Part shown: positions 18,469 to 26,482 of the stretch, piece after piece
Numbering within the stretch: the first letter of the stretch is position 1
Layout: each line of letters opens with the position of its first letter
Program-made: the position numbers and the translations under genes
Notes under the pieces: model-generated
Seen by the model: the letters and a program-made list of their open reading frames with translations, nothing else
Database searches by the model: none
Told to the model about the DNA's origin: nothing
DNA from: Pseudomonadota bacterium
GTDB lineage: Bacteria; Pseudomonadota; Gammaproteobacteria; Burkholderiales; Rhodocyclaceae
DNA: 42,412 nucleotides
Direction of reading: 5' to 3'
Assembly: GCA_018262195.1 (NCBI GenBank)
Contig: JAGTRS010000032.1
Location: forward strand, 1 to 42,412

Positions 18469-19536
18469 GGCCAGCAACTCCATCTGCCGTGCATTCCAGT
18501 CGAGCACTGCGGTGCGGGTGGTCATCAGATTGGCGAGCTCGGGGAATTCCTGTGCCACGACGTTGGCAGCAAAGCCTGACATGAAGCGGGCCTTGAGTTC
18601 AGCGCGCGCCCGGTCGACGCCGATTTCGTCGTAGGGCACGGAGGCCAGCAGCAGGAAACCGTCGTCGGGGATGCGCCCGGCTCTCATGTTGCTCTCGATG
18701 ATGCCGGCAGCCTTGCGCACGGGGTCGGCGAGGTCGGGACTATAAGGCCCGATGATCAGGGCGAGGTTGGGGGTGTGCAGGAAGTCGAAGCCGCGCCCGA
18801 TGCAGATGACCCATTCGCGGTGCTCGATATCGAGCTGGCGTTCACGATGCGCCGTCTGGGCGCGGATCTCGGCAATGTGGTCGAGATTGCCGCGCAGCAG
18901 GGGGAGCAGGTCGGCCCGCATCTGCGCCGGCATGTCGGGCAGCAGGGTGGAGAGCCGGGGTTCGAGGGTCGCGAGATCGCCAGCCGACAGCCCGGCCAGG
19001 TCGAGTACCGAACCATCGCTGCCGTGGATGGCCAGCGCTTCCTCGTCGGTTTCGAAGCCGCAAACGAGCGGGTAAACGGTGCCGTGACCACGGCCGAAGA
19101 TGTGTTCCATCTGGCGGCGGATCTGCTGGGTGTGGGCAATGGCGGCGCCAGTGTCGTAGCCAAAGCCGGCACAGCCGCGCTTCGGGTTGCCGCGCGACCA
19201 GTGGTAGGTTATCAGGAAGAGCACGCGCCGGCCGGCCCCGACCATGCGCTGGACGTGATGGGCGACTACCTCGCCGAGGTGCGGCCAGCCGAGGTCGAAC
19301 ATGCCGCCGAGGTTGCGGAAGGGCATCAGGATACCGGCCGGGGTATTGGTGGCGACTGGGATATTGATGCGACCGTCCATGCACTTGAGCACGGCGATGG
19401 CAGTCGGGTGCTCGGCCTGATACCGCTGCCGGGCGAGCCAGGCTTCCGGGCTGCGGAAAGTCTCACCATGGCGTCTGGCGAGGTCAAACAGCCAGTCGAT
19501 GCGCGCGGCAATCGGCTGATGGTGGATGTCGTTCAT
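18466..19536 (-). CDS. Carbonic-anhydrase-like protein (CsoSCA/beta-CA-like zinc motifs)
   Basis: A 356-residue soluble protein. VLKCMDGRINIPV gives a Cys52-x-Asp54-x-Arg56 motif like the zinc ligand and Asp-Arg dyad of beta-type carbonic anhydrases, and YHWSRGNPKRGC supplies His112 and Cys122 as the remaining ligands with the wide spacing (about ten residues) reported for the carboxysome shell enzyme CsoSCA rather than the HxxC of ordinary beta enzymes. FRNLGGMFDLG resembles the NAGG segment between them. The later part (residues 140-356) is not recognised in detail. No carboxysome or RuBisCO genes are in the window. The start is ATG 19536, chosen because a GGAGGGG site precedes it; an upstream in-frame start adds 30 unlikely residues. 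Assignment is from motif pattern only. Confidence 0.7.
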   Translation of the reverse strand: MNDIHHQPIAARIDWLFDLARRHGETFRSPEAWLARQRYQAEHPTAIAVLKCMDGRINIPVATNTPAGILMPFRNLGGMFDLGWPHLGEVVAHHVQRMVGAGRRVLFLITYHWSRGNPKRGCAGFGYDTGAAIAHTQQIRRQMEHIFGRGHGTVYPLVCGFETDEEALAIHGSDGSVLDLAGLSAGDLATLEPRLSTLLPDMPAQMRADLLPLLRGNLDHIAEIRAQTAHRERQLDIEHREWVICIGRGFDFLHTPNLALIIGPYSPDLADPVRKAAGIIESNMRAGRIPDDGFLLLASVPYDEIGVDRARAELKARFMSGFAANVVAQEFPELANLMTTRTAVLDWNARQMELLA

Positions 19537-19686
19537 GTCCCCTCCGGCATGTTGGCAAAGCTGGATCGCTGCTCTTTTGGGCCATCTATTTGGCCGCTTT
19601 GATAGTTTCCGCCTTTGTACCGTCAACTGCGCTGCGCTGGAAGGGCTGGCCGAACAGTGCGTGTAATCTGCTTGTTAATTCGTTTA

Positions 19687-19727
19687 GGTTATATTTTTGT
19701 GATTATTCATTCTTTCACAGAATAACC
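19687..19727 (+). promoter_or_regulatory. Nested inverted repeats upstream of the sulfate-binding gene
   Basis: GGTTAT (19687-19692) and ATAACC (19722-19727) flank TGTGA (19698-19702) and TCACA (19715-19719) in an AT-rich stretch 56-96 bases before the sbp start. The half-site spacing (12 bases for the inner pair) does not fit a CRP site. It may be an activator site, for instance for a CysB-type regulator, but no consensus match can be claimed. Confidence 0.3.
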
Positions 19728-19782
19728 GGCACTACCTAGACTTCAGTCATCACGAAATTATTTCAAATGACTGGAGTTTCCA

Positions 19783-20805
19783 ATGGCCAAATTTAGCCGT
19801 TATTTCGGGTTGCCCCTGGGGCCAGCCGTTGCCTCTGTGGTCGTCGCACTCGGCATCGGCAGCGCCGTCGCCCAGACTTCACTGCTCAACGTCTCCTACG
19901 ATCCGACGCGCGAGCTGTACAAGGATTACAACAGTGCCTTTGCCAAACACTGGCAGTCGAAAACGGGCCAGGTGATCAGTTTTCGACAGTCGCACGGAGG
20001 CTCGGGCAAGCAGGCGATGGCGGTCCGCGACGGCCTGGAGGCAGACGTGGTGACGCTGGCGCTGGCTTACGACATCGATGCGCTGGTCGAACGCAAGCTG
20101 ATCCCGGCTGACTGGCAGACGCGCTTCCCGCACAACTCTTCGCCCTACACCTCGACCATCGTTTTTCTGGTGCGCAAGGGCAACCCGAAGAACATAAGGG
20201 ATTGGGGCGATCTGGCCAGGCCGGGCGTTGGTGTGATTACGCCGAATCCGAAGACTTCCGGCGGGGCTCGTTGGAACTACCTCGCGGCCTGGGCCTGGGC
20301 GCTAAAGCAGCCGGGCGGCAATGAACAGAAGGCAAAGGAACTGGTCACCGGCATCTTCAAGAACGTGCCGGTACTCGATTCCGGGGCCCGTGGTTCGACC
20401 ACCACCTTTGTCGAACGCGGCCTCGGCGACGTACTGATCGCCTGGGAAAACGAGGCGCAACTGGCGGTCAATGAAATCGGCAAGGACAAGTTCGAGATCG
20501 TCGCGCCCAGCCTGTCGATTCTGGCCGAACCGCCGGTAGCCGTAGTGGACAAGGTGGTCGAGAAGCGCGGCACACGGCTGACGGCGCAGGCCTATCTCGA
20601 TTATCTGTATTCCGAGGAAGGCCAGAACATCGCCGCCAAGCGCTATTACCGGCCGCGCGATGCCAAGGTGGCGGCCAAGTACGCGGCGAACTTTCCCAAG
20701 CTCAAGCTGGTCACTATCGACGACACCTTCGGCGGCTGGCAAAAAGCCCAGAAGGCCCACTTCGCCGATGGCGGCAGTTTTGACCAGATTTACCTGAAAA
20801 AATAG
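19783..20805 (+). CDS. sbp: Sulfate ABC transporter periplasmic binding protein
   Basis: A 340-residue periplasmic protein of the Sbp/CysP family that binds sulfate (or thiosulfate) for an ABC importer. The signal peptide spans about residues 1-30, cleaved at AVA-QT. Family motifs are [57 protein letters not shown] and the [19 protein letters not shown] block. The cysTWA permease and ATPase genes are not in the window, so this copy is separated from its transporter. It heads an apparent operon: the next gene starts 8 bases on with an AGGAGG site. The long leader upstream with inverted repeats suggests regulated transcription, plausibly by sulfur supply. Confidence 0.95.
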   Translation: MAKFSRYFGLPLGPAVASVVVALGIGSAVAQTSLLNVSYDPTRELYKDYNSAFAKHWQSKTGQVISFRQSHGGSGKQAMAVRDGLEADVVTLALAYDIDALVERKLIPADWQTRFPHNSSPYTSTIVFLVRKGNPKNIRDWGDLARPGVGVITPNPKTSGGARWNYLAAWAWALKQPGGNEQKAKELVTGIFKNVPVLDSGARGSTTTFVERGLGDVLIAWENEAQLAVNEIGKDKFEIVAPSLSILAEPPVAVVDKVVEKRGTRLTAQAYLDYLYSEEGQNIAAKRYYRPRDAKVAAKYAANFPKLKLVTIDDTFGGWQKAQKAHFADGGSFDQIYLKK

Positions 20806-20813
20806 GAGGCCGC

Positions 20814-21629
20814 ATGCCCGTCGCCGAACTGATCCGTTATTTCAACGCCGCCGACCGCGCTGCCGACGGCCAGCTCTACTCAAATGGGGCACGCGTTGAG
20901 GCTTGGCACGGCGGGCTGCGCCTCGGCTCCCTGTTCCAGCCCATTGTCGATTTGCGCAGCGAACGGGTGGTCGGCCATCAGGCAATGCTGGCGGCACGCC
21001 GCGACGATGGCACGCCGGTCGGCAGAGAAACGGCCTACAACTTGTGCGAAACCGGACAAGCCGTGGTGCATTTCGACCGTTTGTGCCGCACCTTGCATGC
21101 CCTGAATTTTCTCGCCCAGCGGCGCAGCACCGGCGGCTACCTGCAGTTGTCGGTGCACCCGCGCCACCTGCTGGCGGTGCAGAGCCAGCACGGGCTGGTC
21201 TATGAAGCGATCCTCAAGCGCTGCGGGCTGGCACCTGACGACATCGTGCTCGAGATCAATGCCGCTGGATTCGACCCGGCCGGTCATTTTGCCCACGCGC
21301 TGGAAGGCTATCGCCTGCGCGGCTATCGGCTGGCGCTCAGCATTCCGCCTGGCTGGCAGCAGCCCGTAGAAGCCATCCTCGGCCTGCAGCCGGACATCCT
21401 GCGGCTATCAGCCCGGCATGTTGACCTGGAAAATGCAGCACGATCTGCCGGCTTGCCGGTCGAGATTACAGGCATCGACAGTGGTGCCGATTTCCGCGAC
21501 GCACGATCAGACGGCATCGAACTTGCTCAGGGTTCCTTATTCGGCGATCCGGCTGTGGATTGTCGGCCTACCCACAGCCCGTCGAGAAACCCCTACAATC
21601 CGCTTTCCCCGAACGGAGTACGCCCATGA
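20814..21629 (+). CDS. Degenerate EAL-domain protein in sulfur-assimilation operon
   Basis: A 271-residue cytosolic protein that keeps the outline of an EAL domain ([23 protein letters not shown], then [43 protein letters not shown]) but has lost the catalytic residues. QAM stands at the EAL position (56-58), the Asn of SVN is His114, the second Glu of EITES is gone, DDFG is replaced by SIPPG, and the usual Lys is absent. It should not hydrolyse c-di-GMP; binding of a nucleotide or protein partner is possible. It starts 8 bases after sbp with a strong AGGAGG site, and its TGA overlaps the cysK ATG (ATGA), so it is translationally coupled to cysteine synthesis. Its role in that setting is unknown. 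Confidence 0.85.
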   Translation: MPVAELIRYFNAADRAADGQLYSNGARVEAWHGGLRLGSLFQPIVDLRSERVVGHQAMLAARRDDGTPVGRETAYNLCETGQAVVHFDRLCRTLHALNFLAQRRSTGGYLQLSVHPRHLLAVQSQHGLVYEAILKRCGLAPDDIVLEINAAGFDPAGHFAHALEGYRLRGYRLALSIPPGWQQPVEAILGLQPDILRLSARHVDLENAARSAGLPVEITGIDSGADFRDARSDGIELAQGSLFGDPAVDCRPTHSPSRNPYNPLSPNGVRP

Positions 21630-22558
21630 AAATCGCCAACAACGTTACCGAACTGGTCGGCAACACGCCGCTGGTCAAGCTCAACCGCGTCACCGAAGGC
21701 GCCGGCGCCACCATCGCGGCCAAACTCGAATTCTTCAACCCCGGCCACAGCGTCAAGGACCGGATCGCCGTCTCCATGCTCGACGCGGCCATTGCGGCCG
21801 GCAAGATCGGCCCGGACACCGTCGTGCTGGAGCCAACCTCGGGCAATACCGGCATCGGTCTGGCCATGGTCTGTGCCGCCCGCGGCATCAAGGCCGCTTT
21901 CGTGATGCCGGAAACCATGAGCCGCGAACGCAAGCTGCTGTTGAAGGCCTACGGTGCCGAACTGATCCTTACGCCCGGCCCGGAAGGCATGGGCGGTGCC
22001 ATTGCCAAGGCCAAGGCGCTGGCCGAGGCCGACCCGAAGTACTTTGTGCCGCAACAGTTCGAAAACGCGGCCAACCCGGAAATCCACCGCAACACAACGG
22101 CTGAGGAAATCTGGCGCGATACCGATGGCCAGGTCGATATCTTCGTTTCCGGCGTCGGTACCGGCGGCACGATCACCGGCGTTGGTGAAGTGCTCAAGGC
22201 AAAGAAGCCGGGTGTCCAGATCGTTGCTGTCGAACCGGATGCCTCGCCGGTGCTGTCCGGTGGCCAGAAAGGTCCGCACCCGATTCAGGGTATCGGCGCC
22301 GGCTTCGTGCCGGGCGTGCTGAACACGACGGTTTATGACGAGGTGATCCGCGTCAAAAACGACGACGCTTTCGCCATCGCCCGCCGCATGGCAACGGAAG
22401 AGGGTCTGCTGGTCGGCATCTCCTCCGGCGCCGCCACGTGGGCCGCGCTGGAATTGGCCAAGCGGCCGGAAAACGCCGGCAAGCTGATCGTGGTGATCAT
22501 TCCGTCCTTCGGCGAGCGCTACCTGTCCACCCCCTTGTATCAGCACCTCGAAGTTTGA
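21626..22558 (+). CDS. cysK: Cysteine synthase A (O-acetylserine sulfhydrylase)
   Basis: PLP enzyme making cysteine from O-acetylserine and sulfide, 310 residues. The PLP lysine is in NPGHSVKDR (Lys44), the substrate loop TSGNTGIG is at 71-78, the phosphate-binding loop [10 protein letters not shown] is near 177-186, and [11 protein letters not shown] plus GISSGAA are family signatures favouring CysK over CysM. The start ATG 21626 has a GGAG site and matches the family N-terminus ([19 protein letters not shown]); an in-frame ATG at 21560 lies inside the EAL gene and is rejected. The gene overlaps its neighbours on both sides (ATGA with the EAL gene, TTGA with the next), marking an operon. Confidence 0.97.
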   Translation: MKIANNVTELVGNTPLVKLNRVTEGAGATIAAKLEFFNPGHSVKDRIAVSMLDAAIAAGKIGPDTVVLEPTSGNTGIGLAMVCAARGIKAAFVMPETMSRERKLLLKAYGAELILTPGPEGMGGAIAKAKALAEADPKYFVPQQFENAANPEIHRNTTAEEIWRDTDGQVDIFVSGVGTGGTITGVGEVLKAKKPGVQIVAVEPDASPVLSGGQKGPHPIQGIGAGFVPGVLNTTVYDEVIRVKNDDAFAIARRMATEEGLLVGISSGAATWAALELAKRPENAGKLIVVIIPSFGERYLSTPLYQHLEV

Positions 22559-23685
22559 GTCGCTTCGACACCCCCATCGACCGCCGTACCTCCGACTCCA
22601 TCAAGTGGGGCAAGTACGCCGGTCGCGATGTCCTGCCGCTGTGGGTGGCGGACATGGATTTTGCCGCGCCGCCGGCCGTCATCAAAACCCTGCACGCACG
22701 TATCGATCATCAGGTTTTCGGCTATGGTGGCCCGTGGCCATCACTGACCGAGTCAGTGCTCACTCACCTTGAGAGCGAGTACGAATGGTGCATTGAGCCG
22801 GAGTGGATCGTCTGGCTGCCGGGGCTGGTCACCGGCCTGAACGTCGCCTGTCGAGCCATCGATGGCGAGGTGCTGACCGCGACGCCGATCTACCCACCTT
22901 TCCTGTCGGCACCGCATTTTTCCGGCCGCCAGTTGAAACGTGTCGAGCTGGCTTGCACCGATCAAGGCTGGGTCTGGGACCAGTCGGCGCTGCAACAGGC
23001 GACGACGCCGGCGACAAAATTGTTCCTGCTCTGCCACCCGCACAACCCGGTCGGCTGCTGCTGGAGCCGCGACGAACTGCTCGTCCTTGCTGCCTTCGCC
23101 GAGCAGAACGACCTGATCGTCTGTTCCGACGAAATCCACTGCGGCCTGATCCTCGATGCCGACAAGCGGCACATCCCGTTCGCCAGCCTGTCGCCGGAAG
23201 CAGCCAAGCGCAGCATCACGCTGATGGCACCATCGAAGACCTTCAACATCCCCGGCCTCGGCTGCGCTTTCGCAGTGATTCCCGACGCCAGACTACGCCA
23301 CCGCTTCGAACACGCCATGCACGGCATCGTCCCGCACGTCAATGTGCTCGGCCTGGCCGCCTGCGAAGCCGCCTACCGTGACAGCGGCGACTGGCATCGG
23401 GAGCTGATCGCCTATCTAGCCGGCAATCGTGATCGGGTACAGGCCGCGGTTAACGCGGCAAACGGCGCCAGGATGCACCGGGTCGAGGCCACCTATCTGG
23501 CCTGGATTGATGTCCGCGAACTTGGCCTGACCAACCCGGCGGCGCATTTCGAAGCGCATGGCCTGGGCCTGTCCGAGGGTGCCGACTTTGGCGCACCGGG
23601 CTGGCTCCGCCTCAATTTCGGCTGCCCGAGAAGCACACTGGACGAGGCTCTGCAACGCTTTACCAACGCCTGTCGCGCCGCATGA
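22555..23685 (+). CDS. patB: PatB/MalY-type C-S lyase (cystathionine beta-lyase like)
   Basis: A 376-residue PLP fold-type I enzyme of the PatB/MalY group, which cleaves the C-S bond of cystathionine or cysteine derivatives. Characteristic parts are [19 protein letters not shown], the [17 protein letters not shown] motif, the HNPVG strand, [10 protein letters not shown] and the PLP lysine in [12 protein letters not shown]. The start appears to be TTG at 22555, overlapping the cysK stop as TTGA; this gives exactly the family N-terminus, and the further upstream frame runs inside cysK. Downstream, its TGA overlaps the next ATG. Placed after cysK it suggests methionine synthesis or cysteine turnover. 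Confidence 0.93.
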   Translation: MSRFDTPIDRRTSDSIKWGKYAGRDVLPLWVADMDFAAPPAVIKTLHARIDHQVFGYGGPWPSLTESVLTHLESEYEWCIEPEWIVWLPGLVTGLNVACRAIDGEVLTATPIYPPFLSAPHFSGRQLKRVELACTDQGWVWDQSALQQATTPATKLFLLCHPHNPVGCCWSRDELLVLAAFAEQNDLIVCSDEIHCGLILDADKRHIPFASLSPEAAKRSITLMAPSKTFNIPGLGCAFAVIPDARLRHRFEHAMHGIVPHVNVLGLAACEAAYRDSGDWHRELIAYLAGNRDRVQAAVNAANGARMHRVEATYLAWIDVRELGLTNPAAHFEAHGLGLSEGADFGAPGWLRLNFGCPRSTLDEALQRFTNACRAA

Positions 23686-23969
23686 ACGCCTACACGCTGA
23701 CGGTGTTCACTCTGTTGGGCGCCATGGTCGTCCAGATTTTTGTGCTCGCCCTGGCCATCGAGGGTTATCTGCGCAATACGCTTGATCGCGGCCTGCGCTG
23801 GTCGTGGCTCTCAATTGCCGTCGGCTCGATGCCGCTGGCCCTGCACCATGGCTATACGCTGGAACTGGCCTTGCGCACCGGCCTCTACGACACCCGGCAG
23901 GCGGTGCTGGTCGCTCTGGCCTCGCTGTTTTTTGCGCTGGGAATCTACGGTTTCAGGCGCCGAGCCTGA
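23682..23969 (+). CDS. Small hypothetical membrane protein
   Basis: A 95-residue protein with three hydrophobic segments at about 5-27, 41-58 and 73-90 and a basic tail (FRRRA). I do not recognise a family. The ATG overlaps the stop codon of the C-S lyase gene in ATGA, so it is translated as the last member of the sulfur operon. Its final 17 bases overlap the convergent cyclo-ligase gene. A role as a small transporter or membrane accessory for sulfur metabolites is only inferred from position. Confidence 0.75.
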   Translation: MNAYTLTVFTLLGAMVVQIFVLALAIEGYLRNTLDRGLRWSWLSIAVGSMPLALHHGYTLELALRTGLYDTRQAVLVALASLFFALGIYGFRRRA

Positions 23970-24531
23970 ACGCACCGGCTTCGGTGACGATCCAGTCCAG
24001 CCGCTGATCATGGCTTTCCGGTCGTATGCTCTCCAACCGATTGACCTCGAAGCCAACACCCACCGCCAGCGGACGAGGGACGAGGGTGGCCAGCGTCCGG
24101 TCGAAGTAACCGCCGCCGTAGCCCAGCCGATAACCGGCCTCGTCGAAGCCATTCAGAGGCAACAGGATCAAGTCAGGCGCTACGAAATCGCCGTTCATCG
24201 GCGTCGGGATGCCATAACGGTCGGCTTCCAGCGCTGTTTCCGGCGTCCACAGTCGAAAAGCCAGCGGGGTATCCTCAGCGACGACCACCGGCAAAGCCGC
24301 CTGCACGCCGAGCACCGCCCAGCGTTCGACCACCGCCCGCACGTCCGGCTCATGCTTGATCGGCCAGCAAAAAGCGAACACGCGCGGCGTCGGCAAAGCG
24401 ACCAACACCTGTTCAACAATGCGCGCCGACAAGCCGGCATGCTCGGCATCGCTCAACGCCGCCCGTCGCGCCACCATCTCGCGCCGCAATGCCCGGCGCC
24501 AGGCCGTGTTATCCTCGTTCGGTTCAACCAT
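23953..24531 (-). CDS. 5-formyltetrahydrofolate cyclo-ligase
   Basis: A 192-residue enzyme converting 5-formyltetrahydrofolate to 5,10-methenyltetrahydrofolate with ATP (YgfA/Fau family). Visible family motifs are the N-terminal ALRREMVARRAALS basic helix, VFAFCWPIKHEPDVR, the DLILLPLNGFDEAGYRLGYGGGYFDRTL block with the glycine-rich GYGGGYFDR loop, and a final VGVGFE strand. Its start is 14 bases from the divergent lytic transglycosylase start, so the two promoters must overlap the coding ends. Its 3' end overlaps the small membrane protein gene. No 6S RNA gene was seen next to it, although ygfA is often adjacent to ssrS. Confidence 0.93.
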   Translation of the reverse strand: MVEPNEDNTAWRRALRREMVARRAALSDAEHAGLSARIVEQVLVALPTPRVFAFCWPIKHEPDVRAVVERWAVLGVQAALPVVVAEDTPLAFRLWTPETALEADRYGIPTPMNGDFVAPDLILLPLNGFDEAGYRLGYGGGYFDRTLATLVPRPLAVGVGFEVNRLESIRPESHDQRLDWIVTEAGAFRLGA

Positions 24532-24545
24532 GGCACTAATCTAGC

Positions 24546-26474
24546 ATGAAGTTTCAAGTCCTCCTCGCCAGCCTCGCGCTTTCGTCTTCGCTGTTCGCCC
24601 AAGGCAACGATACCGCCTTCCTGACCGCCCGTGATGCCTTCCGGGCCGGCGACATCAACAAGCTGGAGCGTGCCATCGGGCAACTCGGCAACCACGAACT
24701 GGCGCCGTATGCCGAGAGCTACCGCCTGCGCATGTGGATCGACAAGGGCGACCCGAACAATCTGCGCGACTTCCTGCAGCGCAACGAAGGCAGCTACGTG
24801 GCCGAGAAGCTGCGCGCCGACTGGATCCGTTTCCTCGGCAAGCGTTCCGCGTGGAACGAAGTGGAAACCGAATTTCCCAGGCTGATCGCCCCTGAACCCG
24901 ATGTCGCCTGCTACAACCAGCAGGCCCGCCTTGCCCGCGATGACCGCAGCGTTCTGAGCGAAGCCGAGAAACTCTGGCTGACCATGCTTGAACCACCGGA
25001 GCCCTGCCGGCCGATTCTTGAGGCACTGGTCGCCAGCCAGAAGATGACAGCCGACGATGTCTGGGCCCGCGCCCGCCGCCAGCTGGAAGCCAATCGCCCG
25101 GGCTGGGCAAAGACCACGCTGAATTACCTGCCGGATAGCCAGATGCCGGATAGCCGTTCGCTCGACAGCGCCATCAGCAGCGCGATGGGCTACCTCGTTC
25201 GCCAGCCGGGCAACTGGAGCAACAGCCGGGCAGGGCGCGAGCTTGCTGCCTTTGCCATCCAGCGCCTCGCCACCAACGACCCGCGCGTTGCCGCCGACGA
25301 ACTGGAAAAGATCAAGGGCAAACTGCAGGATTCCGAGCGCCAGTGGGCCTGGAGCCAGATTGCCCTGCAGGGCGCCAAAAAACACATGACTGAAGCTGTT
25401 GGCTGGTACGCCAGCGCCGGCAAGACGCCGCTGTCCGACGATAGCGCCCAGTGGAAGGTGCGTGCCGCCTTGCGCGCTCAGGAGTGGGGTGTCGTCCGCG
25501 ACACCATCCAGGCCATGCCGCCCGCTCTCGCTGCGCTGCCGGAATGGACCTACTGGCTGGGCCGCTCGCTGCATGCCGGTGGTCGGACGACCGAAGGCAA
25601 TGCCCTGTTTGAAAAGATTGCCGGTCAGCCGAATTTCTACGGCAATCTGGCCGACGAAGAACTTGGCCGCACCGTGCTCCCGCCGCCCAAAGCCCGGGCC
25701 ACCACTGCCGAGGAGCAAAAGGCTGCTCAGGATAATCCGGGCATCCGCCGTTCCCTGGCTTTCTTCCGCGTCGATCTGCGGACCGAGGCGGTCAAGGAGT
25801 GGAACTGGGCGCTGCGCGGCATGGACGACCGCGAACTGCTCGCCGCCGCCAACCTCGCCAAGCGCAACCAGATCTGGGACCGGGCCATCAACACGGCTGA
25901 CCGGACCAAGAACGAGCACGATTACACGCTGCGCTTCCTCTCGCCCTACGGTGAAACCGTCCGTCCCGCGGCCCAGAACCAGTCGCTCGACGACGCCTGG
26001 GTCTATGGCCTGATGCGCCAGGAAAGCCGCTTCATCACCAACGCCAAATCGAATGTCGGCGCTTCCGGGCTGATGCAATTGATGCCGGCGACCGCCAAGT
26101 GGGTCGCCAAGAAGATCGGCCTGCGCGATTTCAGCCATGGCCGCGTCAACGATACCGAAACCAATGTCCTGCTCGGCACCAGCTACATGCGGCTGGTCAT
26201 GGAAAACCTCGACAATCACCCGGTGCTGGCTTCGGCCGCCTACAACGCCGGCCCCGGCCGGGCAAAGAAATGGCGCGCCGACCGACCGCTGGAAGGTGCC
26301 ATCTACGCCGAAACCATTCCGTTCAGCGAAACCCGGGATTACGTCAAGAAGGTGATGAGTAACGCCGTTTATTATTCGGCCATCTTCAACGGCAAACCTG
26401 ATTCGCTGAAAGCTCGCCTCGGCACCATCGGCGCGAAAACCTCCGAGGCGATGAAAGACGCCGATCTGCCCTGA
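24546..26474 (+). CDS. slt: Soluble lytic murein transglycosylase
   Basis: A 642-residue periplasmic enzyme of the Slt70 type, cleaving the MurNAc-GlcNAc bond to form 1,6-anhydromuropeptides. A signal peptide ends near residue 18 (SSLFA-QG). A long alpha-helical superhelical region extends to about residue 470, followed by the SLT domain: catalytic Glu493 in MRQESRF, GASGLMQLMPATAKWVAKK and the SAAYNAGPGRAKKW substrate loop. The start ATG 24546 opens directly before the signal peptide. The gene appears monocistronic or leads into the DUF1631 gene 8 bases later. Confidence 0.95.
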   Translation: MKFQVLLASLALSSSLFAQGNDTAFLTARDAFRAGDINKLERAIGQLGNHELAPYAESYRLRMWIDKGDPNNLRDFLQRNEGSYVAEKLRADWIRFLGKRSAWNEVETEFPRLIAPEPDVACYNQQARLARDDRSVLSEAEKLWLTMLEPPEPCRPILEALVASQKMTADDVWARARRQLEANRPGWAKTTLNYLPDSQMPDSRSLDSAISSAMGYLVRQPGNWSNSRAGRELAAFAIQRLATNDPRVAADELEKIKGKLQDSERQWAWSQIALQGAKKHMTEAVGWYASAGKTPLSDDSAQWKVRAALRAQEWGVVRDTIQAMPPALAALPEWTYWLGRSLHAGGRTTEGNALFEKIAGQPNFYGNLADEELGRTVLPPPKARATTAEEQKAAQDNPGIRRSLAFFRVDLRTEAVKEWNWALRGMDDRELLAAANLAKRNQIWDRAINTADRTKNEHDYTLRFLSPYGETVRPAAQNQSLDDAWVYGLMRQESRFITNAKSNVGASGLMQLMPATAKWVAKKIGLRDFSHGRVNDTETNVLLGTSYMRLVMENLDNHPVLASAAYNAGPGRAKKWRADRPLEGAIYAETIPFSETRDYVKKVMSNAVYYSAIFNGKPDSLKARLGTIGAKTSEAMKDADLP

Positions 26475-26482
26475 GTCAAACC

